A stretch of DNA of 64,000 nt, taken from positions 110,909,001-110,973,000 of the forward strand of contig CM032230.1 in assembly GCA_019009955.1 (NCBI GenBank). The letters are read 5' to 3'. The notes under the pieces were generated by a model, which did no database searches, was not told where the DNA came from, and was given only the letters and a program-made list of their open reading frames with translations. Position numbers and translations under genes: made by a program. Below, piece after piece: positions 35,060 through 46,704 of the stretch. Origin of the DNA: Riptortus pedestris (Eukaryota; Arthropoda; Insecta; Hemiptera; Alydidae). The first letter of the stretch is position 1; every line of letters starts with the position of its first letter.

Positions 35060-35506
35060 ATAGAACAACAATTTTAGAGTATCAATAGTTCAATATGATT
35101 GGGTCCTTAAGATTTTTCGATGAGACTCATTTTAACTGAGATATTTTGAATTTTCGAATTCTCCCGCTCCTCTAAACCACATATATTCTGTGTCCGATAG
35201 CAGCCATTAAGTGCTTAATATGATCTATAGTGCTGAATGAAACAGTTAAAAGACGAGTATTGTATAGAAAAAAATGAACATTTTCGAATTAAGAACCTAA
35301 AACCGTAATTAATGACAACATTGCACATCGAATTTGCATGTATTTGCATTTTAATGGTCTCATAAAAACAAAATTTGGTATTTATGTTTAGAGTAAACAG
35401 GCCTATTGTTAGTCCGGCATATGGCAGAAAACCCAAATATCTCAGATTATTTATCGAGTTTGGTAACGAGAAGGCAAAAATTTCGATCGCTAGAGCAGTT
35501 TAAGAC

Positions 35507-35544
<38 letters not shown>

Positions 35545-35640
35545 GAACAGAATTCATTTTCGTCTAGGAAGGATCTACGTAACTTTGAGAAAATGTTTTG
35601 AAAATCGCGTACCACGTCCTAAACGAAATCTGCTGCAGAG
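35060..35640 (-). mobile_element. HINE-like element, decayed
   Basis: Core pieces (ATATTTTGAATTTTCGAATT) come first, then an unrelated segment (35250-35430). TTATCGAGTTTGGTAACGAG, GATCGCTAGAGCAG and an (AT)n tract follow. A damaged hairpin-end arm lies near 35560-35635 (CGAAATCTGCTG). Confidence 0.55.
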
Positions 35641-35775
35641 GAACTATAGACTATATACAAAGAACTATAAATACAGTGATCTTCTTACCTATTTCAATAT
35701 ATTATAGAAGAGTCTAATGAATTGATGTATATCATTTTGCTATATATAAGGATCAAATTTAAAAGAAATAAAAAT

Positions 35776-36390
35776 AAAAGTCCGTCACGCAGGGGCTGCG
35801 TAAACTAAGCAGATTTCCCACGTGAAGTTACACAATAGAGAAATCTCCATAGGAGAGCCGAACGATTACGGCAAAGGGCCGAACTAGCATTTCGCGGGTA
35901 ATTCAAAAATCCGGTATCGGCCAAAATTTCATAAAAATTCAAATATCTCGGTTAATATTCAAGATAGGGAATAAATGTATATAACAATATTTATAGTAAA
36001 TTTAATTTTCAATAAGATTGATTCTGTACAATTTTGTGATCCGACGTATAGTAACGGAGATATTTCGATTTTTCGAAAATCCTTCCCTCTAAACCCCCCC
36101 TCCCACTGGTCCAATTTCAGCCGTTAACGAACTTGATCTTTCTTTTTACATAAAACGACGAAATATCGAGTTTGGTAACGATCAAACAAAAATTGCGACC
36201 GCTAGAGCGGTAACAGACAAATATATAGATAGATAGATAGATAGATATAGATATATATATACAGTTTTGAACGGACCTCATTTTCGTCATCTCCTGGGTA
36301 GGATCGATGGACATTTGAAGAAAAATTTCGAAAATTGCATCATGAGTACAACGTCAATAGCTAATTTCCCTTAAGGGAAATCAGCTAAAA
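35776..36390 (-). mobile_element. HINE-like element, complete, 615 bp, unique 3' module
   Basis: Both ends are intact: AAAAGTCCGTCACGCAGGGG..CTAAGCAGATTTCCCACGTG at the left and CAATAGCTAATTTCCCTTAAG..TCAGCTAAAA at the right. The core and CCGCTAGAGCGG are near consensus. A short (ATAG)n/(TA)n follows. Between the left end and ATATCTCGGTTAAT the usual module is replaced by ~75 bp of unrelated, more G+C-rich sequence (CCGAACGATTACGGC, GGGCCGAACTAGC). Confidence 0.85.
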
Positions 36391-36396
36391 TAAACT

Positions 36397-37178
36397 TGTG
36401 TTCAGTCATCAGTTTGAATTTCGCGGGGTTCATAGACCCGCCACACACACATGCATATCGCCAAGGCCGTGGCTACAGCGGAAAAACACATGCAGTTCAA
36501 GAAGGCATCGGCTAGCTACAAGGATAGAGTCAATCAGCCCGCTGCGGTCGTTCCTACGGCCAGTGGGCTTCTTCCTCCGCTACAGATAACCGCTTCATAG
36601 ATAACCGCTTCATATACAACCACAGTTGGAATTCACCCGGGATAGAGTCAGTCAATTGTTTCATCTCCCGCAAAGCTGACATCCTGTGTTTATCACCGCA
36701 ACAAGCGAGAAGACCATCATTTCAAGGAAAGTGCATGATTACCGCAAGTACCTATTTAATAATGCTAGCATTATTTGCGCAAATATAGAATGAGTACTCA
36801 TATATTATAGGACCCATCGCTCATTTAGCGTACATAGTTATATGGCCGCCATATTAGTTCATAAAGTTACGTTCTTTTGTTTACTGCTCAAATTTCATTT
36901 TCATTATAATATACTTAATTATATATTTCTATTGCCGATAAGTTAGTGCATAAAGTAAAGTTCTTTTGTCTTGTTCAACCTCTAGATATAACGTGTAGTG
37001 TACAGATATATAATGAACTATTTCAATATACCAAATTCTTAAGAGAACTCACATAGTTGTTTTTTTTGTTTTTTTTTATCTTTTTCCCTCATCTCTCCAG
37101 GAGAAATGACAAATGGTTCAGTCTAAATGCTCTCTTACTATTGCCTTTAAAACGAGCTTCCCGCCTAAACAACTTACA
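36397..37178 (+). mobile_element. Solo-LTR-like repeat
   Basis: It begins TGTGTTCAGTC and shares ordered blocks with 63252-63987: CCAAGGCCGTGG, AAGAAGGCATCGGCTAG, TACAGATAACCGCTTCAT, CTCCCGCAAAGCTG, TGCTAGCATTATTTGCGCAA, GTTCAACCTCTA and AGCTTCCCGCC. The proposed end is ..ACTTACA. A 15-bp piece (AGATAACCGCTTCAT) is doubled in this copy. There is no second LTR or retroelement coding nearby, and no clear flanking duplication. It abuts a HINE-like end on the left. Confidence 0.65.
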
Positions 37179-38105
37179 CCCCTCTCAAAAAATGAGTCTT
37201 CACTTTTTTTTTACTCTTTACAACTTATCTTTCTTTTATTCACAACAGCCATCTATATATGTATCAGCTATACATTTTAGTTGTTTATTAACGGTTATTT
37301 AAATTAACAAGCACTCTTTCGCCTACTCTTTCTGTTTATTGCAATAATGGGTAGCACACATCCAAATTATTTGTTTATAAGCATGTTTATTTCTGAATTC
37401 TAATTCTAAAATCTTTTTTATAGTAGTGTTTTATACATTTCTCGTAAATTATTTAAAAATAGTTGAAATCTCCGCGCTATTAAAAATAGTTGAAAATTAT
37501 TTTATGACTATGATAATAGTGTTTATAGTTATTCAAGGAATTTTCAATACTTCACTTACCTCTTTTCCTTGGTGAGTCGCAGTATACTCCTTATACTGAA
37601 ACACAATAAAAGGAAAGCGTGAAAATTTGTAATTTAAATTTATGATGTTTAATGTCTTTAGAGTTTAGAGTTATTATTTCACATTAATGTTTCTAATCTC
37701 TATGGTGTTACCAATATATCCCTAAAGCACGGGAATCGATTTTCTGGCAACATTATCGATATTAAACATATTTGTGTAATTTGTTATGTGTAGTATAACT
37801 TATATAACGAGTCTTAATTTGTTCATCAAGCACACTTTAAATGCCTTTTTTACTCTACTTTTTATTGGAATTTAAATTAATTGATTATTTATTTTTAAGC
37901 TCAATTGTTACTGACGCTATGTTATGAAGGGAAAATTATCCATTATATGATACAAGTCATTTGATTCCCACTGATTTAGCTTCTATACAAGAAACGAAAG
38001 GAGTTAAACTTTTCAACTTATTGGGTAAAATGTTAATCCATCATTATTTTATTTTTCTTATTTTTTTGTAGAGGCCAGTCCATTAACTTCCTTGAAAACA
38101 TTTCC
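37179..38105. other. A+T-rich, nothing recognised
   Basis: Short frames and T-runs only. Confidence 0.4.
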
Positions 38106-38320
38106 TGCTTAACTCTAATAAAAAAAGTACTCTGCAAAACATGCCTGAAACCGTTAACTACTAAACCTTTTCTGGAGTATTGCAGGAACATATAATTCTT
38201 AGAGCTTCTTCATTGTGTTCTTCTTACAGACAAGGGCCCAGAAATTGACAGTTCATTGAACCACCTTAAAAAAAATAGAATTCCCTTCACAAAATTTAAC
38301 AATTTTAAATAACGTTGTTG
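38106..38320 (+). pseudogene. LINE ORF2 C-terminal remnant
   Basis: The frame reads VLCKTCLKPLTTKPFLEYCR, stops, then ..LLTDKGPEIDSSLNHLKK. It has the C..C......H/P...C spacing and closing LKK of LINE tails. It matches the 9430-9665 remnant block for block (LCRTC/LCKTC, LLTDRS/LLTDKG, LNPLKK/LNHLKK), so the two come from one LINE family. Confidence 0.6.
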
Positions 38321-38507
38321 TTGTTTAAAAAAACTTATTATATTGACATTTTATTAGGAGTTGATCACCTAATTTTCAGAAATCCTAATTCAATAAATAA
38401 ACATAAATTTTCTACTTATGTATTTTAATGAAAACCCTCCCACTATGTATAAATATCAAATTTAATATAATTTTTTAATATTATTCCAAATATTTTAAAT
38501 TCAATTA

Positions 38508-38572
38508 TTTATTAACGTTCAATTTTTGCAAAAAAAAAGGCTAATTGGGACGGGTAATCTACAGGTTAGCAA
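38508..38572 (-). repeat. SINE-A tail fragment
   Basis: TTATTTATTAACGTTCAATT, an A-run and GGCTAATTGGGACGGGTAAT are present. The copy is about 65 bp. Confidence 0.65.
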
Positions 38573-39921
38573 ATATTTTAAAATTAGATTTAAGGTTATG
38601 AAATGAAATATTTCAATAGCATTTGCCAGATTTAACTTATATTCCTGGTATTATTGTTATAACTCTTTTTATTAAAAATCTTCTACACCCATTTAAATAT
38701 ATATTTGACCTTGTATAATTATTCCAACCAAAGTTTGTCTACCACAGCTTTGAAAAGTTCCCAAATAATATCGTGAAATGATGTTTGTATTGAATCCCAC
38801 CCTAACTTTTAATGAGGTTATATGAACCTATAAAAATGTATCTATTGCCGGTGAATATTTCAATTTTGGATTATATCTGGCATTAAGTCACTGCCGTCAA
38901 ATAAAAAATCTTGACTAAGAATAAGGATTACAAGAGTTCAACAAAATTTTGTAAGACCCGGAAAGAAGAAAAACGTAATATTTAATACCGGAAACGTGAC
39001 TTTTGAGTCCGCAAGCTATAAGGGATGAAATCTAACCAAGGCTCGTCCAATATTCTGTGACCACAGGAATCTAAGATATTTTAGACCAATTTGATTGAAA
39101 TCTGAAGGAATCCTTGTTTAATAAAGAAATACAATCTCTTTCTAATGTTAATTATTAAAACTGCACGGGGAAAAAAAACGGAATTGGTTACTTCCTTTAC
39201 ATACGAAGTTTATAATCGCAGTCAATTATTTTACTCTGCATCCCTTCGAGACTGAATGTTTGGCGAAATAGAAGACATATTTCTAACTTGCGTTGGAAAT
39301 TATCCCATTACATTAGAATCAATGGATATAAACTTTCTCTACTATACTGTATATATCTAATGGGCGGGTCATAGTGATAGAAATAATTCATAAATCACCA
39401 ATTTTTCCATTATAATTAAAATCCTTAAAGACGCATATGTATTCATTACGACAAAGGGAACATCTCCTGTGGCCGCCCGAGAGCTACTTTTTAAAGATTA
39501 TATAGATCCAAATAGAAGAAGAACCTTAGAAGACATTCGACACGTGAATAAATCTTTTTAAGAGTAGTTTATTTATATTATTTACTATTTCTACCCTTTT
39601 GAGTTATTAAAATAACATCAAAAAAATAAATTTGTTAGCTTTCATAAAAAAACAGTGTTAATTCACATGGACTGTCATAATGAATTTTCGTAGGATTTGA
39701 GTTCAGTATGCTCTTTTGTAATCCCTTGAAGGAGCAATTACAAGAAGAATCTGATGGAACATTAATCTCTCATATCAGAAGGCACATGCCTGCTGGTGAA
39801 ACCCATTTAGTTGGTAACAATTACTCAGTGTGGCCAATATATAACCCAGAAATAATCACTTCTTTCATTCTACTATTATTATTAAGTGAATTCAAAAAAG
39901 CTTCATAACTTAAAATAATTT
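38573..39921. other. Mostly unrecognised, one coding-like stretch
   Basis: At about 39433-39561 (plus) a frame reads KDAYVFITTKGTSPVAAREL, then LFKDYIDPNRRRTLEDIRHV and ends NKSF-stop. It looks protein-like but I cannot assign it. The rest is A/T-rich. Confidence 0.3.
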
Positions 39922-40020
39922 TCTCAGGTAAGAAAAGAAAGGCCTAGTTTCTTCACAGATATTTATTCTATGCGACCGAGCACTCTCAGAGCATACGCTC
40001 TCATCAGCGCCCTGCTGGCA
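39922..40020 (-). mobile_element. Penelope-like tail fragment
   Basis: The plus strand reads TTCTCAGGTAAGAAAAG, then TTTATTCTATGCGACCGAGC, AGAGCATACGCTC and CATCAGCGCCCTGCT. This is the inverse-orientation relative of the arms at 21947-22218, with about 80% visible agreement and a small deletion in the GATGATGG region. Confidence 0.6.
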
Positions 40021-40124
40021 AACATTTACAATTAACGCCGTATAAGATGTGTTCTATTAAAAAATAATAAATATATGTACATATATCAACGTTTTTATAT
40101 ATTCATTTAAAACTACAAAAATGC

Positions 40125-40329
40125 AAATATGTCAGTTAATATTGAACTTAATTTTTTTTCAATTTCAAAACCTTACAATTTTGACCAGATAATAGAGCTC
40201 AACCGCCTCCCCTACTAGTCCCATTTCAGCCATTAACGAAGTTGATCTTTAGTTTTCCTTAAAATGTTTAAATTTGGAGTTTGTCCACGATCAAACAAAA
40301 ATTTTGCTCGCTAGATCGTTAATACACAA

Positions 40330-40419
<90 letters not shown>

Positions 40420-40470
40420 TATATATATTTGAACGGACCTCATTTTCGTTATCTCCTTGGTTGGATCCAA
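40125..40470 (-). mobile_element. HINE-like element with (TG)n in place of (TA)n
   Basis: The core (CATTTCAGCCATTAACGAAG, GATCAAACAAAAATTTTGC) is followed by a (TG)n of about 80 bp (40332-40411). TTGAACGGACCTCATTTTCG then follows. The internal microsatellite has changed from TA to TG in this copy. The hairpin end is lost. Confidence 0.65.
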
Positions 40471-40504
40471 TATTATCCAAGCATTTCATACAACCAAGTC
40501 TATT

Positions 40505-40535
40505 TATATATATATATATATATATATCTATATAT

Positions 40536-40597
<62 letters not shown>
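40505..40597. repeat. (TA)n microsatellite, about 90 bp
   Basis: TA run with single-base interruptions. It gives false Ile/Tyr frames on both strands. Confidence 0.95.
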
Positions 40598-40600
<3 letters not shown>

Positions 40601-40639
40601 ATATTACTATTTTTTTATATTTTTATTTTGGCATTACAG

Positions 40640-41068
40640 ACTTTTTCAGATTCTTAGCCACCCCCGAGCGAGACTCGAGAGATTCCAGTGATCGTAGCTT
40701 TTAAGTAGTGAGTGATCAACTGGTTCAACTTTTCAAAGAGGACTAGGAATTCATCCAGAGGCCTCCAATAGACTGACGTGTCCCATTGTACGTGGAGAGT
40801 CTGACCAGTTCACTTAGTCGGCATGCCTGTAGGCGGGAGCAGAAAGAGTAAAAAGGATTAATCAATCGTCCCAAAGGGCTTTCAGGCGAATGTTCTCTTT
40901 AGACACTCGCTGATCCATAAGCACTGCGACACTAGCACGCTCTGCTAGTGAACGCGTGAGTTAATGCCATCCCCTGGTGGGTATCAAACCTGCACCAGTT
41001 TTACTTACTTTCAGCATGTTGATGGTAGTGATAGGTGTAACCGTACTTACACATGGCGTCCAGCACCC
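40640..41068. other. G+C-richer unrecognised stretch
   Basis: It is more balanced in composition than its surroundings, with no long frame. Minus-strand GCAGGTTTGATACCCACC resembles a Pol III box B but no box A lies at the right distance. Confidence 0.35.
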
Positions 41069-41136
<68 letters not shown>

Positions 41137-41348
41137 ACACACTCACGAAAACTACAGATCGGTGCTGTGCCTTGCTTTTGTGAACTTCCGTTCTCATGAG
41201 TTATTTTACTCTGCAAATAAGAAGAACAGTAAAGTTATCAGTGCATACTGGGAGTAATAGTTAAGAATGATTTACCAAGTGTGCATTGTCAAAGAAATTG
41301 TGCAGTGATGAAGCTAGTATGTTTAATTTTGCAATCCTAAACAACGTC

Positions 41349-41403
<55 letters not shown>

Positions 41404-41435
41404 CATATATATAGACACACACACACACACACACA
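41069..41435. repeat. Cluster of (TA)n and (AC)n microsatellites
   Basis: (AT)n at about 41071-41132, (TA)n at about 41352-41402 and (AC)n at about 41416-41434 are separated by unrecognised sequence. Confidence 0.9.
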
Positions 41436-41932
41436 AACATAGATACATACATACATATATCTCCTCTAATGAGTTTGACATAAATCCCCATTATATCAGC
41501 TGTACAATGTAGATGAGGTCGCTAAGACACGCGAGCTATTCGTTTTAGTGGAGGCGAATGATACATCCCGTCGATTTGTGGTCTGGAATAAACGCTAATG
41601 TAAACAGGGCTGAGAGCTCTGGCATCGAGTTATAGGAATCGATTTGTCGAGCTGACAAGTGGTTTGATTCGCGAGCCGTTAGTTTGGCCACCGCAGATGA
41701 AACCCAGACCTCCATCAGCCGGCCTTCCCCACCCCCGTCAACCGCAGTCCAATAACCTCACCGCCCCTCACCAATAGCCCACGTTTTTATTACGCTTCGA
41801 GTGTTAAACACGTTCCCCACACTTAGAGGTCATAAAATATTTGAAATGAGCATCCTGTCACTTGAGCAAAGGAAGCAGCTCAAGATTCATTGCTAATCCC
41901 AAAATTTCCTTTCGCACATCTCCCGTTCATTT

Positions 41933-42658
41933 AAAAGTCCGTCACGCAGGGGCTGCGTAAACTAAGCAGATTTCCCACGAGAAGTTTTACAATAGACAAA
42001 TCTGCCTAATAACAACTGTAGTAGTAAGAAACCTCTAAACCTAAAACATTATTTAGGGCGTAATAACCCAGTAGTTTCTAGCCCCAAAAAACAGTTAACC
42101 TAACCTCTAAACCTATTCACGAGGGACGAATAGTTATGGAAACGGCCGCCAGAGCTCTCGGCGGAAAGTCCGAACATAGCCAACTGGCGACCACGCGCAG
42201 AATAGAAATACAAATATCTCGGTTAATATTCAAGATAAAGAATAAATGTATAGAACAATATTTATAGTAAATGTAATTTGCAATAAGATTGATTCTGTAC
42301 AATTTTTATGTCCGACGTATAGTAACGGAGATATTTTGAATTTTCGAAAATCCTCCCCTCTAAACCCCCCCCCTCCCACTGGTCCGATTTCAGCCGTTAA
42401 CGAACTTGATCTTTCTTTTTACATAAAACGACTAAATATCGAGTTTGGTAACGATCAAACAAAAATTGCGACCGCTAGAGCGGTAACAGACAAATATATA
42501 TATAGATATATATATATATATATATATATACAGTTTTGAACGGACATCATTTTCGTCATCTCCTGGGTAGGAATGAATGACATTTGAAGAAAAATTTCGA
42601 AAATTCCGCCATGAGTACAACCTCAATAGCTGATTTCCCTTAAGGGAAATTTGCTAAA
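41933..42658 (-). mobile_element. HINE-like element, complete, 726 bp, large unique module
   Basis: Left end: AAAAGTCCGTCACGCAGGGG, CTAAGCAGATTTCCCACG. Right end: CTCAATAGCTGATTTCCC, TTAAGGGAAATTTGCTAAAA. The core is almost identical to 35776-36390. The ~190 bp between 42020 and 42205 is unlike any other copy and is much richer in G+C (ACGGCCGCCAGAGCTCTCGG, CAACTGGCGACCACGCGC). This looks like captured foreign or host sequence. Confidence 0.85.
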
Positions 42659-42745
42659 AAGACTAGTGAAAATATATGATTGTTACCTTCCTTTTGAGTT
42701 AGTGGCCGTGTACTAATTCTTTACAGACTTAAAAGTAATTCCAAG

Positions 42746-43029
42746 ATGAAAACTTGTCGGCCAAAATTTTCAATTTGTGGAGTCGTTATCAGCATATGGG
42801 TAATTATTCAACTCGGGCTTAGGGGAATATTTTATTATTTCCACAGCGTAGCCTTGCTAGAAGATTTGCCCCTTGAGGAGTACTACCCTGATGCAAAATC
42901 GTTCTATATTCTGTTTATCAAGGATATTCAGTTAATGCATACAACTGTTGGATAGCTGCTTGCTTAATCTTCATCACTCTAGCATTTAGTAGCTACCAAT
43001 TTTATGTGAATAGCCGTACCCATGTATAA
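42746..43029 (+). pseudogene. RNASEK: Ribonuclease kappa retrocopy, one frameshift
   Basis: Ribonuclease kappa is a ~95-residue, two-pass membrane protein of animals, associated with the V-ATPase and endosomal uptake. The frame opens MKTCRPKFSICGVVISIW (first membrane segment about residues 9-31) and continues VALLEDLPLEEYYPDAKSFY, a highly characteristic loop. A single-base deletion near 42909-42912 shifts the frame. It then reads VYQGYSVNAYNCWIAACLIF (second membrane segment) and ends ..FYVNSRTHV-stop. The total of 284 nt equals 95 codons minus one base. There is no intron inside, and an AATAAA lies 20 bp after the stop. This suggests a processed copy, although a poly-A remnant and target duplication are not seen. 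A real gene with a sequencing error is the alternative. Confidence 0.85.
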
Positions 43030-43049
43030 AACTGTCAAGGAGCTAAGGT

Positions 43050-43055
43050 AATAAA
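43050..43055 (+). promoter_or_regulatory. Poly-A signal after the RNASEK copy
   Basis: AATAAA, about 20 bp after the stop codon, fits a 3' UTR copied with the message. No A-tract follows. Confidence 0.45.
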
Positions 43056-43843
43056 ACATGAACAGATTCTCAGTTTCAAGATTGTATCTCCCACACTGCG
43101 GATTTCTTTGATTTCTCGGTAAGTTATTAACGAAACAAAAATGGATTTCCATGTATGAGAGAAAACCAACTTAATATTCCAAATTTAGCTTAGCATTAAT
43201 TGCAGTTTATGTTTTTAAGATTAAGATAATCAAGAATGGTATGTTACATTATTTTTAAATAATCCCTCAATAATTCTCTTGTACTTACACGAAAAAACTA
43301 TATTTGTATTGGTTCATTCATTTTTTGGAAATTTCTTTCAACATTTTGTATTTGAAAATAAGATTTTATTTTAATATTTACTGTTATTCCTATCCTCTGA
43401 AATTTGTTTTGAGATAGATTTTTGTTTGCATTAGTTGAATTGTATGAGTTTTATTTCCTTTGTTTAATTTGAATTTATTTTAATTCATATTTGCTATGTA
43501 AAAAAAAAATAATAATAATACACCAAACATAGGTATATGGTTTTTAGGTGGTTATTAGTTGTTTTAATTATAGAAAGTACATAGTCAGTCTAGTTTATTT
43601 GATTGTCTCAAATAACTCAAGGCTCATACAATCATACATTTTTGAATGCCGTAACCTAATTATACTTTCGTCAGTCAATATATTTCATAATTTATTAGAA
43701 AAATGTTTTAAAATTATATTTACATGATTTTGAAAAAAAAAATTAAATAAATTAATTGTACTTGTGAAAATATGACCTATTTAACTTTACTTTATTAGTC
43801 TTTGGTGGAACGTCAAAAAAAAAAAAAAAATAAATAAAAAAAA
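43056..43843. other. A+T-rich, nothing recognised
   Basis: Includes A-runs at 43501 and 43817-43832. No frames of note. Confidence 0.4.
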
Positions 43844-44247
43844 ATGATAACTTCAAATGACTATTCAAATCGATTTTATTTCTCATGTTCAAGACATTCC
43901 AAGACAAAAAAACAACTCATCTTAGATACATGGCAAAACGACTGGACTAACACAAGTACTGACAAAAAACTACTAACTATTATAGACACTACTTGCATTT
44001 GGCCATCAAGTTTCAGATACTCTAAGAGAGGTGAAGTAGTTCTCTTGAGACTTAAAGACTGACAGACCTACTTGCTCAACTTGTAACATTCCATTCACTG
44101 TAAGACAGATATTGTCAGAATGTCGAAAACGACAAGACCAGGACTTTCCCTACGATTTACAAGAACTTTTGACGGAAGGAAGCCCATAGATAAACAACAT
44201 ATTCTCATATCTACAAAAAATTCAAATGTACGAAAAAAATTAACATA
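43844..44247 (+). pseudogene. LINE ORF2 C-terminal remnant (jockey-like), best preserved
   Basis: The first frame reads KKQLILDTWQNDWTN, then TTCIWPSSFRYSKRGEVVLL and RLKD-stop. This is the usual W...W..., PW..S.R.EEV.L.RLR.GHT order of jockey-group LINEs. In the next frame comes NIPFTVRQILSECRKRQDQD, then LQELLTEGSP, a stop, INNIFSYLQKIQMYEKN and the final stop near 44237. The C/H knuckle and terminal helix are recognisable. Three breaks make it inactive. A 3' UTR-like A/T stretch with several AATAAA follows to about 44600. Confidence 0.65.
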
Positions 44248-46704
44248 CAAATTAAGTCTGTGGTGTGCATCATAATCTCAAATTATATGCATTAATTGTA
44301 TTAGATGCGTTTGTAGTACACATTTATATGTTTACTCTGAAGTTGGAAATTACGACAATCATTAGCAAAAGTACGTTTTCAGTCATTTATTTTCTATTGA
44401 TCATCCACCAACTATGCTCATCACCAATTTTTTCTTCTTTTTTTTATGTTCACTTATAAAATTTTTATCTATTTCACTTTTGTTATTTGTCATTGTTTTC
44501 TAGAAGTTGTTGTTGTTACTTGTTGTTATCTTATGGGGAGCATAATTGTTAATAAATTAATTTGTGGTGCATAGTATTTAATAAACATAATTGATCTATT
44601 AACATGGTCATAAATCGATTCTCGTTGCCGTTGACTATAGACCTAATTCTTCTATTTCATGTTCTACAATCGCCGTTCACAATACCTTTAAAATGGAGGT
44701 ATTTTTAAACCTCTATGTAATTATTTTCTTTTCTTATATATTTCTAATTCTACCAAGTGTGCTACTCCATCTGTAAGATACCCCTATAGCTCATTTAATC
44801 ACGGCATTGAATAATATTTAGATAGTTCCTTTTTGCGCATATTTGGAAATATCAAAAGTAAATCATCAGTTTATCCTTAGGTCTATCGATCATGAAAATT
44901 CTATTCAGAATTCCTGGAGTAAATGGACTGCATTGTAGTGCTTATTGGCAAGCAGTCTGCATAATTAACAAGAGTACTCATCAATTATTAATATCTCACC
45001 CCATAAATACATTTATATATACATTAAACAATACATTATTAGTCCCTCCCCTGATGTATTAGCATAGAGAGTTTTGAAACTGATTTTTCGGCATTCGGTT
45101 AAATTTTAGAAATTATTTCACTTTATTAGTAGTAAAAAATAATGTTAGTAGTTGATGTACACTTTAGGCAAATGGGATGGATTTGACCTACCCATTAGTA
45201 CATTGATAGCCAGTCTAAAGTTTCAATTAAAAATGCATTTTATAATGTTTACACAACACTAACATTCGTTCCTTGTAGAAATTTGAGTCGAGACAACATA
45301 TGTTCTGTTCAAAAATGAATGACAGGACCGAGATGTCTGCCTCAACAAGTAATCTCATGTAGACACCACATGACTTCATAGGATACCTATTAAATTTAAG
45401 AAACCAAATATTTTGGTGTAATTAATTTAGAATTATTTCTTTTTCTTCCAACTCATAGGATCAAAAAAATTTCATGGAGGATAATATATAGATATTTTTA
45501 TGATATACAATTCCCACAGATAATTATTCCGAATCATAGGATTCATAATTCCTATTTAAATCCTTGGTATCTACAGAAGATTCATAAAGGTTTGCAATTT
45601 TTTTTTCTTACTTCTCTAAACCATCTAGGCTCCTTATGTAGATTTCAAGCAAAAAGAGAAGTGGTCAATATGCGTTAACACAGTAGTAAATTTGAAATTT
45701 CAACATAATAAGGCAAGTCGTTTTTGAGTTATGCGAGGTACGTGCATAATAGATAGAGGATGAGTCAATACAAACAAATTCGTTAAGTTCCGAAAACCGA
45801 AATTTTTCGAGATTACATTCCTTCTTTCACTTCGCTTAATGATGTAAAGCCCACCAAGATTTGATGAATTCGTAAAGAAAAACTATGCTAGTCACCCAAG
45901 AAGACACAAATACCGTTATAACAGTTTACCAGTATTATATTAGAGTTAGAGTTTCTAAATAGAAATGACTTCAATTTTATTTTTATTATTATAATGTTTA
46001 ACATACGCTATCTTTATTTAATTTGTTGTTGTTACCAACTTTCATTTTCACATATTTCAACGTTTCACGTCAATCTGTTCTGAAAATGTTCAAGCTTTAG
46101 TAACTCTTCCTTATTAAATTAGTAATATCGTTTTTATTTTGTTAAACAAATGAAATTTGCTTCAGCACTACTAATCAATATCATGTAATTTTGAGCTGAC
46201 AATTTCCACCAACGTTTTCATAAAAATTAACACTAATTTGTGAATTATTAACACAATGAAGTATATTTTGACTTTTAATAGTAACTAATCCCTCAAGTGC
46301 TATTAGCCGAGCGATGTAATTAACCGGGCCTTGTAAACATGCTCCAGCAAATGCTAATAAACAGGGAAACTAATCTCTCTATAACACTGAATTACGGTAT
46401 GCTTCCCGGCTCCCTTCCAAGAATTCCAAAAATAAACCCGTCCTGTGATAATAATGACTACCCTAAAAGGCCAAATTTTCAGAGTATTATTTTACCTTTG
46501 ACAGAAACTATAGAATTTTCCCTAACAAGGTGTTAACAACCCTCACAGAATGAATAGTATACCTTTCAACATTCTTATTCATTCGAAATGAAAACTGGTT
46601 GTTTTAAATGAATAGCATTCCTGTTTTAAAGGCCTTTTGTATTAATGTTGTTCCTGGATACATGATAGAGTGGATGGCTTGATGGTAAAAAGTGATAACC
46701 AGGA
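44248..46704. other. Long A+T-rich stretch, nothing recognised
   Basis: 44250-44600 may be LINE 3' UTR. The remainder has only short frames (65 and 89 codons at 46339-46536 and 46692-46961) with no similarity. No HINE-like copies lie in 44.3-46.7 kb, the second-longest gap in that family. Confidence 0.4.

Noticed and set aside
36392..37183. 4-6-bp target duplication around the solo-LTR-like repeat
   Set aside because: The bases on the two sides do not match, so boundaries or insertion age are uncertain.
40930..41010. tRNA-like box B (GCAGGTTTGATACCCACC, minus strand)
   Set aside because: No box A at the proper distance and no cloverleaf; not a tRNA gene.
40330..41257. Ile/Tyr- and Cys/Val-repeat frames on both strands
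   Set aside because: They come from (TA)n and (TG)n microsatellites.
42246..42539. 97-codon frame across a HINE-like core
   Set aside because: Lies wholly inside a non-coding repeat. The same frame is broken in other copies (for example 15823-16005 and 55539-55763).
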